DNA of 64,000 nucleotides from Blattabacterium cuenoti (GTDB taxonomy: Bacteria; Bacteroidota; Bacteroidia; Flavobacteriales; Blattabacteriaceae). Made by a program: the position numbers and the translations under genes. Positions 1 to 8,129 of this stretch are shown in pieces (the stretch's first letter is position 1; the number at the start of each line of letters is the position of its first letter). The stretch is taken from NCBI RefSeq assembly GCF_014252095.1, contig NZ_CP059210.1:410392-474391 (forward strand), written 5' to 3'. The notes under the pieces were generated by a model. The model ran no database searches and was not told the origin of the DNA. It was given only the letters and a program-made list of their open reading frames with translations.

Positions 1-523
1 CTTCATGCATTTTTTTTCCTAAACCATGTCCAACGAGATCTTTTACAACGCTAAATCCATAATTTTCGATACAAGTTTGTATAGAATAACCTATATCTCC
101 AATAAAATTTCCCTGTTTACATTTAGATATACCTATATACAAAGATTCTTTGGAACATTCAAGGAATTTTCTGACAGTATTTGAGACTTCTCCTACTTCA
201 AATGTATAAGCGTGTTCTCCATAAAAACCATTCATATAAACCCCGCAATCTATAGATAATATATCTCCATCACATAAAGGTTTTTTATTTGGAACTCCAT
301 GTACAACTTGAGAATTAGGAGAAACACATAAAGTATTTGGATAATTATATAGACCTAAAAAAGCCGGAATTCCACCATGATCACGAATAAAACTTTCTGC
401 AAGATGATCTAAATAAAGTGTACTGATACCAGGTTTCACTTTTTTAGCCAACATTCCCAATGTTTTAGATGCTAATAATGCGCTTTTTTTGATAAGAATT
501 ATTTCCTCAATGGTTTTTATCAT
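1..523 (-). CDS. map: Methionine aminopeptidase type I, C-terminus cut by window edge
   Basis: Removes the initiator methionine from nascent proteins in the cytosol using a two-metal centre. About 174 N-terminal residues are visible; the family is about 250-265 residues, so the last third lies outside the window. Seen: the substrate-side His in 'VVHG', the first metal Asp in 'SIDCG', and 'GHGLG' with the third metal ligand His followed by 'KKMHE'. Odd: the second metal ligand, normally Asp in a 'GD' motif 11 residues after the first, reads Glu here ('YGEHAYTF'). The ATG overlaps the gpmI stop as ATGA, so the two are probably translationally coupled. Family assignment is firm; whether the Asp-to-Glu change matters is unknown. 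Confidence 0.95.
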   Translation of the reverse strand, partial: MIKTIEEIILIKKSALLASKTLGMLAKKVKPGISTLYLDHLAESFIRDHGGIPAFLGLYNYPNTLCVSPNSQVVHGVPNKKPLCDGDILSIDCGVYMNGFYGEHAYTFEVGEVSNTVRKFLECSKESLYIGISKCKQGNFIGDIGYSIQTCIENYGFSVVKDLVGHGLGKKMHE

Positions 524-2070
524 AATACTTTTATTATAGATTCTCCACTCATGATACAAGGTTTAGGTAATCCCATTAATTGAAGGATAGTCGGAGAAAC
601 ATCAGCTAAAACAGCTTCTCTTCTTAATACGTTTTTCATTATAAATTTTGGATCTAAAAGAATGAAAGGAACTAATGAATTTGTATGAGTGGTATTAGGA
701 CTTCCATCTAGATTAATCATGCAATCAGCATTTCCATGATCTCCAACTATAACTACTGTATACGAATTTTTTATGGCTTCTTCAGAACAAACTTTCGTAC
801 AATGATCAACAAATTCACAGGCTTTGATAGTTTCAAGCATTTTTCCAGTGTGACCTACCATATCTGGATTAGCAAAATTTAAACAGATAAAATCTGTTTC
901 TTTTTTCCTTAATTCAGGAAGAATTTTATTCACTATTTCTTTTGCACTCATTTCTGGTTTTAAATCATAAGTAGAAATTTTAGGAGATTCGCATAAAATA
1001 CGAGTTTCTCCATTAAAAGGTTTTTCACGGCCTCCTGAAAAGAAAAAAGTTACATGGGGGTATTTTTCTGTTTCAGCAATACGAATTTGTTTTTTTCCAT
1101 TTTTTTCTAAGATTTCCCCCAAAGTATTTGACAAATTTTTTCTTTCAAAAAGGACATGTATATTCTTATATACAGGATTATAACATGTCATTGTTACATA
1201 GTATAAATTCATCTTATTCATATGGAAAGAAGAACTAATGCTGCTACTGCTATGATGATTGGTTGTTAACAATTCAGTAATCTGTCTTGAACGATCTGAA
1301 CGAAAATTAAAGCAAAGAACAATATCACCTTTTTCTATTCTGGAAAAAGAATTTCCACATTGATCTCCAACTATTATAGGAGTTATAAATTCATCAGTTA
1401 TTCCTTTATTATAAAAAGAGTCCACACAATCTAAAATGTTATTAGTATAAAAACCCTTAGAATGAACAAGAGCATCATAGGCTATTTTAGTCCTTTCCCA
1501 TCTTTTATCTCTATCCATAGAATAATATCTTCCAATAACAGATGATAACTTTCCTACGGAATTTTTTGTCTTTTCTAACAGTTTTTTTATATATCTTATT
1601 CCACTTTTAGGAGAAGAATCGCGTCCATCCGTAAATGCATGTATAAATACATTTTTAATGTTTTTTTTATAGGCGGCGTCCAATAAAGCAAAAAGATGAT
1701 TTATATGTGAGTGAACTCCTCCATCAGATAATAGTCCAATAAAATGAATCTTTCTACCAGAAGAAATTACATAATCCAATACAGGATTAACTTTTTCCAT
1801 AAAAATCTTATTTTTAATAGATTTATCTATTTCTTTCAAACTTTGAATAATTTTTCTCCCAGATCCTAAATTTATATGACCTACTTCCGAATTTCCCATT
1901 TGTCCATCAGGTAATCCAACAGAAATTCCAGAAGCATGTAATTGGCTAAAAGGATATTTTTGGTAACAAGAATCTAGAAACGGAGTCTTTGCTTGATAAA
2001 TAGCAGAATACAAAGAATTTTGATTGGATAATCCCCACCCATCTAATATGATCAATATTAATTTCTTCAT
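520..2070 (-). CDS. gpmI: 2,3-bisphosphoglycerate-independent phosphoglycerate mutase
   Basis: Interconverts 3- and 2-phosphoglycerate in glycolysis/gluconeogenesis; manganese-dependent, alkaline-phosphatase-like fold. 516 residues, matching the family (about 510). Seen: 'ILDGWG' with the metal Asp at residue 10, the nucleophile Ser61 in 'GNSEVGH', 'TDGRDSSP', 'NFRSDR' and the C-terminal metal motif 'GDHGNADCM'. It starts at ATG 8 bp downstream of tsf in the same direction and its stop overlaps the map start by 4 bp, so it looks like a member of the ribosomal-protein operon rplM-rpsI-rpsB-tsf-gpmI-map. Confidence 0.97.
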   Translation of the reverse strand: MKKLILIILDGWGLSNQNSLYSAIYQAKTPFLDSCYQKYPFSQLHASGISVGLPDGQMGNSEVGHINLGSGRKIIQSLKEIDKSIKNKIFMEKVNPVLDYVISSGRKIHFIGLLSDGGVHSHINHLFALLDAAYKKNIKNVFIHAFTDGRDSSPKSGIRYIKKLLEKTKNSVGKLSSVIGRYYSMDRDKRWERTKIAYDALVHSKGFYTNNILDCVDSFYNKGITDEFITPIIVGDQCGNSFSRIEKGDIVLCFNFRSDRSRQITELLTTNHHSSSSISSSFHMNKMNLYYVTMTCYNPVYKNIHVLFERKNLSNTLGEILEKNGKKQIRIAETEKYPHVTFFFSGGREKPFNGETRILCESPKISTYDLKPEMSAKEIVNKILPELRKKETDFICLNFANPDMVGHTGKMLETIKACEFVDHCTKVCSEEAIKNSYTVVIVGDHGNADCMINLDGSPNTTHTNSLVPFILLDPKFIMKNVLRREAVLADVSPTILQLMGLPKPCIMSGESIIKVL

Positions 2071-2077
2071 TCTTTCG

Positions 2078-2902
2078 TTACGGAAAAGTAATCCTTTTAT
2101 AAATCTGTACCTTCAAATTTTTATTAAATTTATTCATATATTCTCGAATAGTAATTTTGTTATCTTTTATAAATTTTTGATTGAGAAGAGTATTTTCCAA
2201 TATAAATTTTCTAACCTTCCCTAAGATAATTTTTTTCTTTATGTCACTTGGTTTATTTTCTTTTTCTACCTGATATGAAATAATTTCTTTTTCTTTTTCT
2301 ACAATAGAATCAGGAATTTCTTTCTCATCTATAGCGATAGGATTCATAGCGGTGATATGCATAGAAATATCTCTAGCCATAGTTTTATTAATCCCTTTAG
2401 TATGGTTAGAAAACCCTACTAAAGTAGCTATTTTTCGATTATTATGAATATAACCTGTGACAAATGGAGATTCTATTCTTTCAAATATTTTCAATTCCAT
2501 TTTTTCGCCTACTACTCCCATTTTTTCTATAATCAAGTCTTGAATAGTTCTCCCACGATAAAGACTAGATAAAAACTTTTTTTTAGTATGATATAATAAA
2601 GAAATCTTCGATAAGGTCGATAAAAAATCCAAAAAATTTTTGTTCTTAGAAAGAAAATCAGTCTCACAACTTAATCCAATAATAACTCCAAAAGTTTGAT
2701 CATCATTAATAGAAGAATGCAAAGCACCTTCTTTTACTTCTAAAAAAGAACGTTTCGTCGCAATATTTTCTCCTTTTTTTCTTAAAAAATTAATGGCTTT
2801 ATCAAGATTTCCATTAGAATTTATCAGAGCTTCTTTGCAATCCATGATTCCAATTCCAGTTAATTTTCTAAGTTTTTTTATTTGAATGGCTGGAATTTTC
2901 AT
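2078..2902 (-). CDS. tsf: Elongation factor Ts
   Basis: Guanine-nucleotide exchange factor that regenerates EF-Tu-GTP during elongation. 274 residues, normal for Flavobacteriales. Seen: an N-terminal UBA-like domain with 'LRKLTGIGIMDCKEAL' (classic 'LR..TGAGMMDCK'), then the core 'GVIIGLSCETDFLSKN', which carries the conserved 'TDF' contact with EF-Tu. The ATG overlaps the rpsB stop by 4 bp (ATGA); rpsB-tsf is the near-universal bacterial pairing. The tuf gene it serves is about 58 kb away in this window. Confidence 0.97.
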   Translation of the reverse strand: MKIPAIQIKKLRKLTGIGIMDCKEALINSNGNLDKAINFLRKKGENIATKRSFLEVKEGALHSSINDDQTFGVIIGLSCETDFLSKNKNFLDFLSTLSKISLLYHTKKKFLSSLYRGRTIQDLIIEKMGVVGEKMELKIFERIESPFVTGYIHNNRKIATLVGFSNHTKGINKTMARDISMHITAMNPIAIDEKEIPDSIVEKEKEIISYQVEKENKPSDIKKKIILGKVRKFILENTLLNQKFIKDNKITIREYMNKFNKNLKVQIYKRITFP

Positions 2903-3639
2903 GATTTTTCAGACATTTTTCTATTTTTTAATTCATTCCTATCTTTTTTCTCCACAGAAGACAAACCTTCTTGAATAGCTTTTGTTATAAATTTTAAAAT
3001 AATGTCAATAGATTTAGAAGAATCATCGTTAGATGGAATAGGAAATTGAATTTCATTTGGATTTGTATTGGTATCTACCATAGCAAAAACAGGTATATTT
3101 AATTTTATAGCTTCCGATAAAGCTATTTTTTCTTTATATGGATCTACTAAAAAAATTCCACCAGGTAAATGGTTCATTGAAGATATACTTCCTAAATTTT
3201 TGTACAATTTTGCATATAATCTACTTATTAATAATCGTTCTTTTTTAGATAAAGTATCAAGTATTCCATTTTTTTTCATTTTTTCTATATTGTTCATTTT
3301 TTTCACAGATCTACGAATAGTTGAAAAATTTGTTAAAAAACCTCCTAACCATCTTTCTGTTACACAAGGCATATTGACATTTTTAGCATAGAAAAAAACT
3401 TTTTCTTTTGCCTGTGCTTTTGTTCCTACTAATAAAATTTTTTTCCCCATAGACACTATCTTTTTTAAACCTATACAGGCTTCTTCCAACTTTTGGATAG
3501 TTTTTGATAAATCGATAATATGAATTCCTCCTTTTTTCATAAAAATAAAAGGACGCATATTCGGATTCCATTTACGTGCAATATGTCCAAAATGAACTCC
3601 AGCTTTCAATAAATCTTGAGTATTAATTTTTTTTTCCAT
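2899..3639 (-). CDS. rpsB: 30S ribosomal protein S2
   Basis: Small-subunit protein assembled late near the neck of the 30S. 246 residues, normal length. Seen: 'LLKAGVHFGH' near the N-terminus, 'RKWNPNMRPFIF', 'ILLVGTKAQAKE', 'CVTERWLGGFLTNFSTI' and 'PVFAMVDTNTNP', all S2 signatures. Starts at ATG 15 bp after rpsI and overlaps tsf by 4 bp at its end. The C-terminal tail is lysine/serine-rich. Confidence 0.98.
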   Translation of the reverse strand: MEKKINTQDLLKAGVHFGHIARKWNPNMRPFIFMKKGGIHIIDLSKTIQKLEEACIGLKKIVSMGKKILLVGTKAQAKEKVFFYAKNVNMPCVTERWLGGFLTNFSTIRRSVKKMNNIEKMKKNGILDTLSKKERLLISRLYAKLYKNLGSISSMNHLPGGIFLVDPYKEKIALSEAIKLNIPVFAMVDTNTNPNEIQFPIPSNDDSSKSIDIILKFITKAIQEGLSSVEKKDRNELKNRKMSEKS

Positions 3640-3654
3640 TATTATTATAATTTT

Positions 3655-4032
3655 CTAACGTTTTGAAAACTGAAATTTTTTCCTTGCTTTTTTTTTACCA
3701 AATTTTTTCCTTTCAACTTCTCTAGAATCACGAGTTAACAGTCCATCGGATTTTAATACACTTCTGTTAGCTGAATCTAACTTGCAAAGAGCACGAGATA
3801 TAGCTAAACGAATAGCTTCAGCTTGACCGTTAAAACCTCCTCCATTCACTTTAATTTTTATGTAAAATTTTTGATTATTTATTTTTTTTAATGGATATAA
3901 AATTTTTCCGTGAACACTTTTTGGAAAAAAATTTTCATAGTTTTGAGAATTTATTAAAATAGATAGTTTTTCTCCTGATTCTAAATATACTCTAGCAAGA
4001 GACCTTTTCCTTCTTCCTATAGAATGTATCAT
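3655..4032 (-). CDS. rpsI: 30S ribosomal protein S9
   Basis: Small-subunit protein whose C-terminal tail reaches the P-site tRNA. 125 residues. Seen: 'IGRRKRSLARVYL' at the start, 'VNGGGFNGQAEAIRLAISRAL' in the middle (quoted motif spans about residues 66-85), 'LTRDSREVERKKFGKKKARK' at the end and the conserved terminal Lys-Arg. The ATG overlaps the rplM stop by 4 bp, the usual rplM-rpsI coupling. Confidence 0.98.
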   Translation of the reverse strand: MIHSIGRRKRSLARVYLESGEKLSILINSQNYENFFPKSVHGKILYPLKKINNQKFYIKIKVNGGGFNGQAEAIRLAISRALCKLDSANRSVLKSDGLLTRDSREVERKKFGKKKARKKFQFSKR

Positions 4033-4478
4033 TCTGTTTTGATTAAAATAGGTTTTTGTGCCTGATGTTTATGCTTTGATCCCTGATAAATATGAAGATT
4101 TTGAATCATTTGATGTCTTAAACGATTTTTTGGAAGCATTCCCTTAACCGCTTTGTAGATTAATAATCTTGAATCTTTATTAAACACTTCTTTTACAGAA
4201 GAAATTTTCTGTCCTCCGGGATAACCAGTATAACGAATATATTTTTTGTAATTCCATTTTTTTCCAGTTAGTTTAATTTTCTCAGAATTAATCACAATAA
4301 CATGGTCACCGCAATCCACATTTGGAGAAAAACTAGGTTTATGTTTTCCTCGTATCCTTGATGCCACTTTTGAAGAAAAACGTCCAAGACATTGATGAGA
4401 GGCATCCATTATAACCCATATTTTTTCCTTAACAGAACTTTTTATTCCATAAATAGTTTTAAAACTTAACGAATCCAT
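4029..4478 (-). CDS. rplM: 50S ribosomal protein L13
   Basis: Early-assembling large-subunit protein. I choose the ATG at 4478 ('MDSLSFKTIYG'), which gives 149 residues and matches how flavobacterial L13 proteins begin ('MDTLSYKT'); an in-frame TTG 12 codons upstream would add an unmatched lysine-rich leader. Seen: 'DASHQCLGRFSSKVA', 'LRGKHKPSF' style 'IRGKHKPSFSPNVDCGD', 'YTGYPGG' and 'KGMLPKNRL'. First gene of the minus-strand run rplM-rpsI-rpsB-tsf-gpmI-map and divergent from dnaK. Confidence 0.96.
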   Translation of the reverse strand: MDSLSFKTIYGIKSSVKEKIWVIMDASHQCLGRFSSKVASRIRGKHKPSFSPNVDCGDHVIVINSEKIKLTGKKWNYKKYIRYTGYPGGQKISSVKEVFNKDSRLLIYKAVKGMLPKNRLRHQMIQNLHIYQGSKHKHQAQKPILIKTE

Positions 4479-4604
4479 TTTTATAATTTTAACCGTAATA
4501 TAAGATTTTTTCAAAGAAAAATTTAATATAGTGACTTTTTGTCATATAAGAACTCAATTTCTTTGTTAATGCAAAAGCTTATTCTTGTCATAGATTCTAG
4601 AACT

Positions 4605-4621
4605 TCATTATGGCATAATGA
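4605..4621. promoter_or_regulatory. Inverted repeat upstream of dnaK (candidate operator)
   Basis: TCATTATGGCATAATGA is a perfect 8-1-8 inverted repeat in the rplM/dnaK intergenic region, 45 bp before the dnaK ATG. The same CATTATGRCATAATG core occurs ahead of miaB (24226-24240) and a related one ahead of groES (27705-27719). I saw no other intergenic copy in the window. It does not match CIRCE (TTAGCACTC-N9-GAGTGCTAA). Function is inferred from position and recurrence only. Confidence 0.6.
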
Positions 4622-4626
4622 TTGGA
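4611..4626 (+). promoter_or_regulatory. Possible sigma-54-type promoter of dnaK
   Basis: TGGCATAATGATTGGA fits the sigma-54 pattern TGGCAY-N5-TTGCW at every fixed position except one: the -12 GC reads GG. The GG-to-GG spacing is correct and the element ends 40 bp before the ATG. I found no TAnnTTTG box in this gap on the plus strand. It overlaps the inverted repeat at 4605-4621, so part of the match may be a by-product of that repeat. Confidence 0.35.
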
Positions 4627-4665
4627 GTGTGTAAAGATTATATATGAAAAAATGTAAAAATAAAA

Positions 4666-6561
4666 ATGAGTAAAATTATAGGAATAGATTTAGGGACAAC
4701 AAATTCTTGTATTGCCGTCATGGAAATAAATGATCCTATTGTCATCCCTAATTCAGAAGGAAAAAGAACCACTCCATCTATAGTAGCTTTTGTAGAAGGT
4801 GGAGAAAGAAAAATAGGAGATCCGGCAAAAAGACAAGCAGTTACTAATCCACAAAAAACTGTTTTCTCGATTAAACGTTTCATGGGAAGAATGTATTCTG
4901 AAATAACGGAAGAATTAAAACATGTTCCTTACAAAGTAGAAAAAGGAGGAAATAACACACCTCGTGTTAAGATAGAAAATCGGTTATATGCTCCTCAAGA
5001 AATATCTGCTATGATTCTTCAAAAAATGAAAAAAACCGCTGAGGATTACTTAGGAAAAGAAGTAAAAAAAGCAGTGATTACTGTTCCGGCATATTTTAAT
5101 GATGCTCAAAGGCAGGCTACTAAAGAGGCGGGAGAAATAGCGGGATTACAAGTAGAAAGAATTATTAATGAACCTACTGCGGCTGCATTAGCATATGGAT
5201 TAGATAAAAGCAATCAAAATAAAAAAATAGCAGTATATGATCTAGGAGGAGGAACTTTTGATGTTTCTATATTGGAACTAGGAGATGGAGTTTTTGAAGT
5301 TCTTTCTACTAATGGAGATACTCATTTAGGAGGAGATGATTTTGATCAAGTTATTATAGATTACCTCGCAAATGAATTTAAATCTAAAGAAGGAATAGAT
5401 TTAAGAAAAGATCCTATGGCGTTACAACGTTTAAAAGAAGCTTCTGAAAAAGCAAAAATTGAATTATCTTCTTCAATTCAGACGGAGATTAATTTACCAT
5501 ATATTACAGCTACAGAATCAGGTCCAAAACATTTAGTTCTTACATTAACTCGTGCTAAATTTGAACAATTGTCTGAAAATTTAATACGTAGATCTATTAA
5601 TCCTTGCACTAAAGCATTAAAAGATGCTGGACTATCTACTAAAGATATTGATGAGATTATTTTAGTAGGAGGATCTACACGGATTCCTAAGGTACAGGAA
5701 AGAGTTGAAAATTTTTTTCAAAGAAAACCATCCAAAGGAGTTAATCCAGACGAAGTGGTTGCTATTGGGGCCGCTATTCAAGGAGGAGTTTTAACTGGAG
5801 ATGTTCAAAATGTTTTGTTACTTGATGTAACTCCTTTATCTTTAGGGATTGAAACTTTAGGTGGTGTTTTTACAAAACTGATTGAATCCAATACTACTAT
5901 TCCTACTAAAAAATCAGAGATTTTTTCTACAGCAGCAGATAATCAATCTGCAGTAACTATAAGAGTAGGACAAGGGGAAAGACCTATGTTTAATGACAAT
6001 AAGGAAATAGGACGATTTGATTTAGTAGATATTCCTCCTGCTCCTAGAGGAATCCCTCAAATAGAAGTAAGTTTTGATATTGATGCAAATGGAATACTTC
6101 ATGTTTCTGCAAAAGATAAAGGAACTGGAAAAGAACAATCTATACGTATTGAAACCTCATCTGGATTAAGTCAAGATGAAATAGAAAAAATGAAAAAAGA
6201 AGCAGAAGAAAATGCTCAAAAAGATGAAAAAATTAAAGGAGAAATAGATCAATTAAATGCCGCAGATAATCAAATTTTTCAATCAGAAAAACAACTAAAA
6301 GATTATGAAAATAAATTATCTAATAATAATAAAAAAAATATAGAAAATTCTTTGGAAGAATTAAAACAAGCATATTCTAAAAAAGACTTTTCGAAAATTG
6401 AAATTTGTATGAAAAAATTAAACGAAGCTTGGACAAATGCTTCCCAAGAAATCTACGCTGCTTCAAAAACAAAGAGCCATACAGATAATTCTGAAAATAA
6501 AGAAAAAAATAATAAAGGAAATGAAAACGTACAGGATGTGGATTATGAAGAAGTAAAATGA
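4666..6561 (+). CDS. dnaK: Chaperone protein DnaK (Hsp70)
   Basis: ATP-driven chaperone for nascent and unfolded proteins in the cytosol. 631 residues, full length. Seen: phosphate-1 loop '[10 protein letters not shown]' at residues 5-14, '[12 protein letters not shown]', phosphate-2 '[12 protein letters not shown]', the adenosine motif '[13 protein letters not shown]', then the linker and substrate domain '[14 protein letters not shown]', a charged helical lid and the acidic end 'DVDYEEVK'. Transcribed alone, divergent from rplM. No dnaJ or grpE lies beside it. Upstream sits the inverted repeat shared with miaB and groESL. Confidence 0.99.
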   Translation: MSKIIGIDLGTTNSCIAVMEINDPIVIPNSEGKRTTPSIVAFVEGGERKIGDPAKRQAVTNPQKTVFSIKRFMGRMYSEITEELKHVPYKVEKGGNNTPRVKIENRLYAPQEISAMILQKMKKTAEDYLGKEVKKAVITVPAYFNDAQRQATKEAGEIAGLQVERIINEPTAAALAYGLDKSNQNKKIAVYDLGGGTFDVSILELGDGVFEVLSTNGDTHLGGDDFDQVIIDYLANEFKSKEGIDLRKDPMALQRLKEASEKAKIELSSSIQTEINLPYITATESGPKHLVLTLTRAKFEQLSENLIRRSINPCTKALKDAGLSTKDIDEIILVGGSTRIPKVQERVENFFQRKPSKGVNPDEVVAIGAAIQGGVLTGDVQNVLLLDVTPLSLGIETLGGVFTKLIESNTTIPTKKSEIFSTAADNQSAVTIRVGQGERPMFNDNKEIGRFDLVDIPPAPRGIPQIEVSFDIDANGILHVSAKDKGTGKEQSIRIETSSGLSQDEIEKMKKEAEENAQKDEKIKGEIDQLNAADNQIFQSEKQLKDYENKLSNNNKKNIENSLEELKQAYSKKDFSKIEICMKKLNEAWTNASQEIYAASKTKSHTDNSENKEKNNKGNENVQDVDYEEVK

Positions 6562-6571
6562 AATATCTTTT

Positions 6572-6586
6572 TAGATCTATGATCTA
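6572..6586. terminator. Weak hairpin between dnaK and psd
   Basis: TAGATC-TAT-GATCTA is a 6-bp stem with a 3-nt loop in the 53-bp gap between the convergent genes dnaK and psd. It is placed where a bidirectional terminator would be, but only a mixed A/T stretch follows, not a clean T-run. Confidence 0.35.
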
Positions 6587-6614
6587 TTATATTTAGAAAA
6601 AGGAGAAGAATTTA

Positions 6615-7280
6615 TTATTGTGGAATAACAGAAATAACAGTTTTTCCACCAATTACTTTCTCTCCTTTCTTTATCAGAATGATAGTATTTAATGGTAAAT
6701 AAATATCTACTCTGGATCCGAACTTAATAAATCCAAATTCTTCTCCCTTTTTTGCTAAAGAATTTTTTTTTGCATAAAAAACTATACGACGGGCTAAAAA
6801 TCCTGCTATTTGTCGAAATAGGATTTCTTTTTTTGTTTTCGTTTTTACTACAGTAGTGGTCCGTTCATTATTTAATGAAGCTTTTTTATCCCATGCTAAC
6901 CAGTATTTTCCTGGATGATATTTTGCATAAATTATTTTTCCAGATACTGGAAATCTATTTATATGAACATCTAAAGGAGACATAAAAATAGATATGCATA
7001 TACATTTTTTCTTTAGAAATTCGTTTTCCAAAGTTTTTTGTATTCCTATGACTTTTCCATCAGCAGGAGAAAGCACTTTTTTTTCATCTTTATAATGACT
7101 TATAGATATTATTCTTCTAGGATTTCTGAAAAAAAAAATAAGAAAACAATACAACACAATAGAAAATAAAAAAATAAATAAATTGAGAAGTTTAGAAAAT
7201 AAAATTGCGGAAATAGAAATCCCTATTAATATTAAAATTAATACATAAATTAAAAAAGGAAAACCTTCCTTATGAATCAT
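6615..7280 (-). CDS. psd: Phosphatidylserine decarboxylase proenzyme
   Basis: Makes phosphatidylethanolamine from phosphatidylserine at the inner membrane. 221 residues, the short bacterial form. Two N-terminal hydrophobic segments (about residues 8-29 and 32-52), then 'SPADGKV' (71-77), 'MSPLDVHINRFPVSG' and the self-cleavage site in 'KFGSRVDIYLP', where Gly188-Ser189 splits to make the pyruvoyl group. Last gene of rsfS-ftsH-cdsA-psd, with the CDP-diglyceride synthase needed two steps earlier just upstream. Confidence 0.95.
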   Translation of the reverse strand: MIHKEGFPFLIYVLILILIGISISAILFSKLLNLFIFLFSIVLYCFLIFFFRNPRRIISISHYKDEKKVLSPADGKVIGIQKTLENEFLKKKCICISIFMSPLDVHINRFPVSGKIIYAKYHPGKYWLAWDKKASLNNERTTTVVKTKTKKEILFRQIAGFLARRIVFYAKKNSLAKKGEEFGFIKFGSRVDIYLPLNTIILIKKGEKVIGGKTVISVIPQ

Positions 7281-7297
7281 AAAAATCCTTGATACAA

Positions 7298-8116
7298 CTA
7301 ATAAACAAAATGAGTCACACCAGCAGCTATTGTAGCTATAATAGGCATGACAAATATAAAACTATCTAATCTATCTAAAAATCCTCCATGTCCAGGAAAC
7401 CAGATTCCTGAATTCTTGACACTACAAGATCTTTTAATCGTGGATTCAACTAAATCTCCAATAGTTGCAAAAATAGGAATAGCAATAGCTAATATGAACC
7501 AATATTTTTCTTTCCATATCTCATATAATAAGAAACCAAAAATCAAACAAAAGAATAAACCTCCTATAAATCCTTCCACAGATTTCTTAGGAGATATAGA
7601 TACAGCTATTTTTCTCTTTCCCCACTTTCTTCCTATTAAATAGGATAAAGTGTCATTAGTCCATATTAAAATAAAAGTTCCCAGAATTAACTCTTTTCCT
7701 CCATATATAGTGTATATATAGGAAGCTAACAAAAAAGGTATAATTATATATACTAAACCAAAAATTAAATGACTGATTTGTGTGATTTTTTCTTTATGAG
7801 AAGAAGTTTTAGAAAATAATTGAATGGTAAAAAATATTATAGAATATGGAATAAAACATATAATATATAAAATTAAACCTTCCTTTCTTAAAAAATCTAA
7901 ACATATCGAAAAAAGTAGAAAAAATGAAGCTATTTTAATCAAAAAAGTATTCGTTTTTAAAATAACTAAAAACTCAAATAAACAAAAAAATGATAATATC
8001 ATCATTACAATTCTGAAAATTTTTTCTCCTTCTTTTATAGAAAAAATAATTAAAAAAATATAAATCAATCCGGTGAGAAATCTTATTAGGAAGTCTAATT
8101 TCTTTTTTTTCTTCAT
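7298..8116 (-). CDS. cdsA: Phosphatidate cytidylyltransferase (CDP-diglyceride synthase)
   Basis: Activates phosphatidic acid with CTP to CDP-diacylglycerol, the branch point for all phospholipids; integral inner-membrane enzyme. 272 residues from the ATG at 8116 ('MKKKKKLDFLIRF'); an upstream in-frame start at 8149 would overlap ftsH by 20 bp and is less likely. Many membrane helices, then the C-terminal signature with 'KSVEGFIGG', 'GDLVESTIKRSCSVKNSG', 'PGHGGFLDRLDS'. It sits 13 bp after ftsH and 17 bp before psd. Confidence 0.95.
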   Translation of the reverse strand: MKKKKKLDFLIRFLTGLIYIFLIIFSIKEGEKIFRIVMMILSFFCLFEFLVILKTNTFLIKIASFFLLFSICLDFLRKEGLILYIICFIPYSIIFFTIQLFSKTSSHKEKITQISHLIFGLVYIIIPFLLASYIYTIYGGKELILGTFILIWTNDTLSYLIGRKWGKRKIAVSISPKKSVEGFIGGLFFCLIFGFLLYEIWKEKYWFILAIAIPIFATIGDLVESTIKRSCSVKNSGIWFPGHGGFLDRLDSFIFVMPIIATIAAGVTHFVY

Positions 8117-8129
8117 TAACAATATTCTT

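Noticed and set aside
4595-4606. TTCTAGAACTTC before dnaK resembles a eukaryotic heat-shock element (nTTCnnGAAn).
   Set aside because: Heat-shock factor sites have no meaning in bacteria; short A/T-rich chance match.
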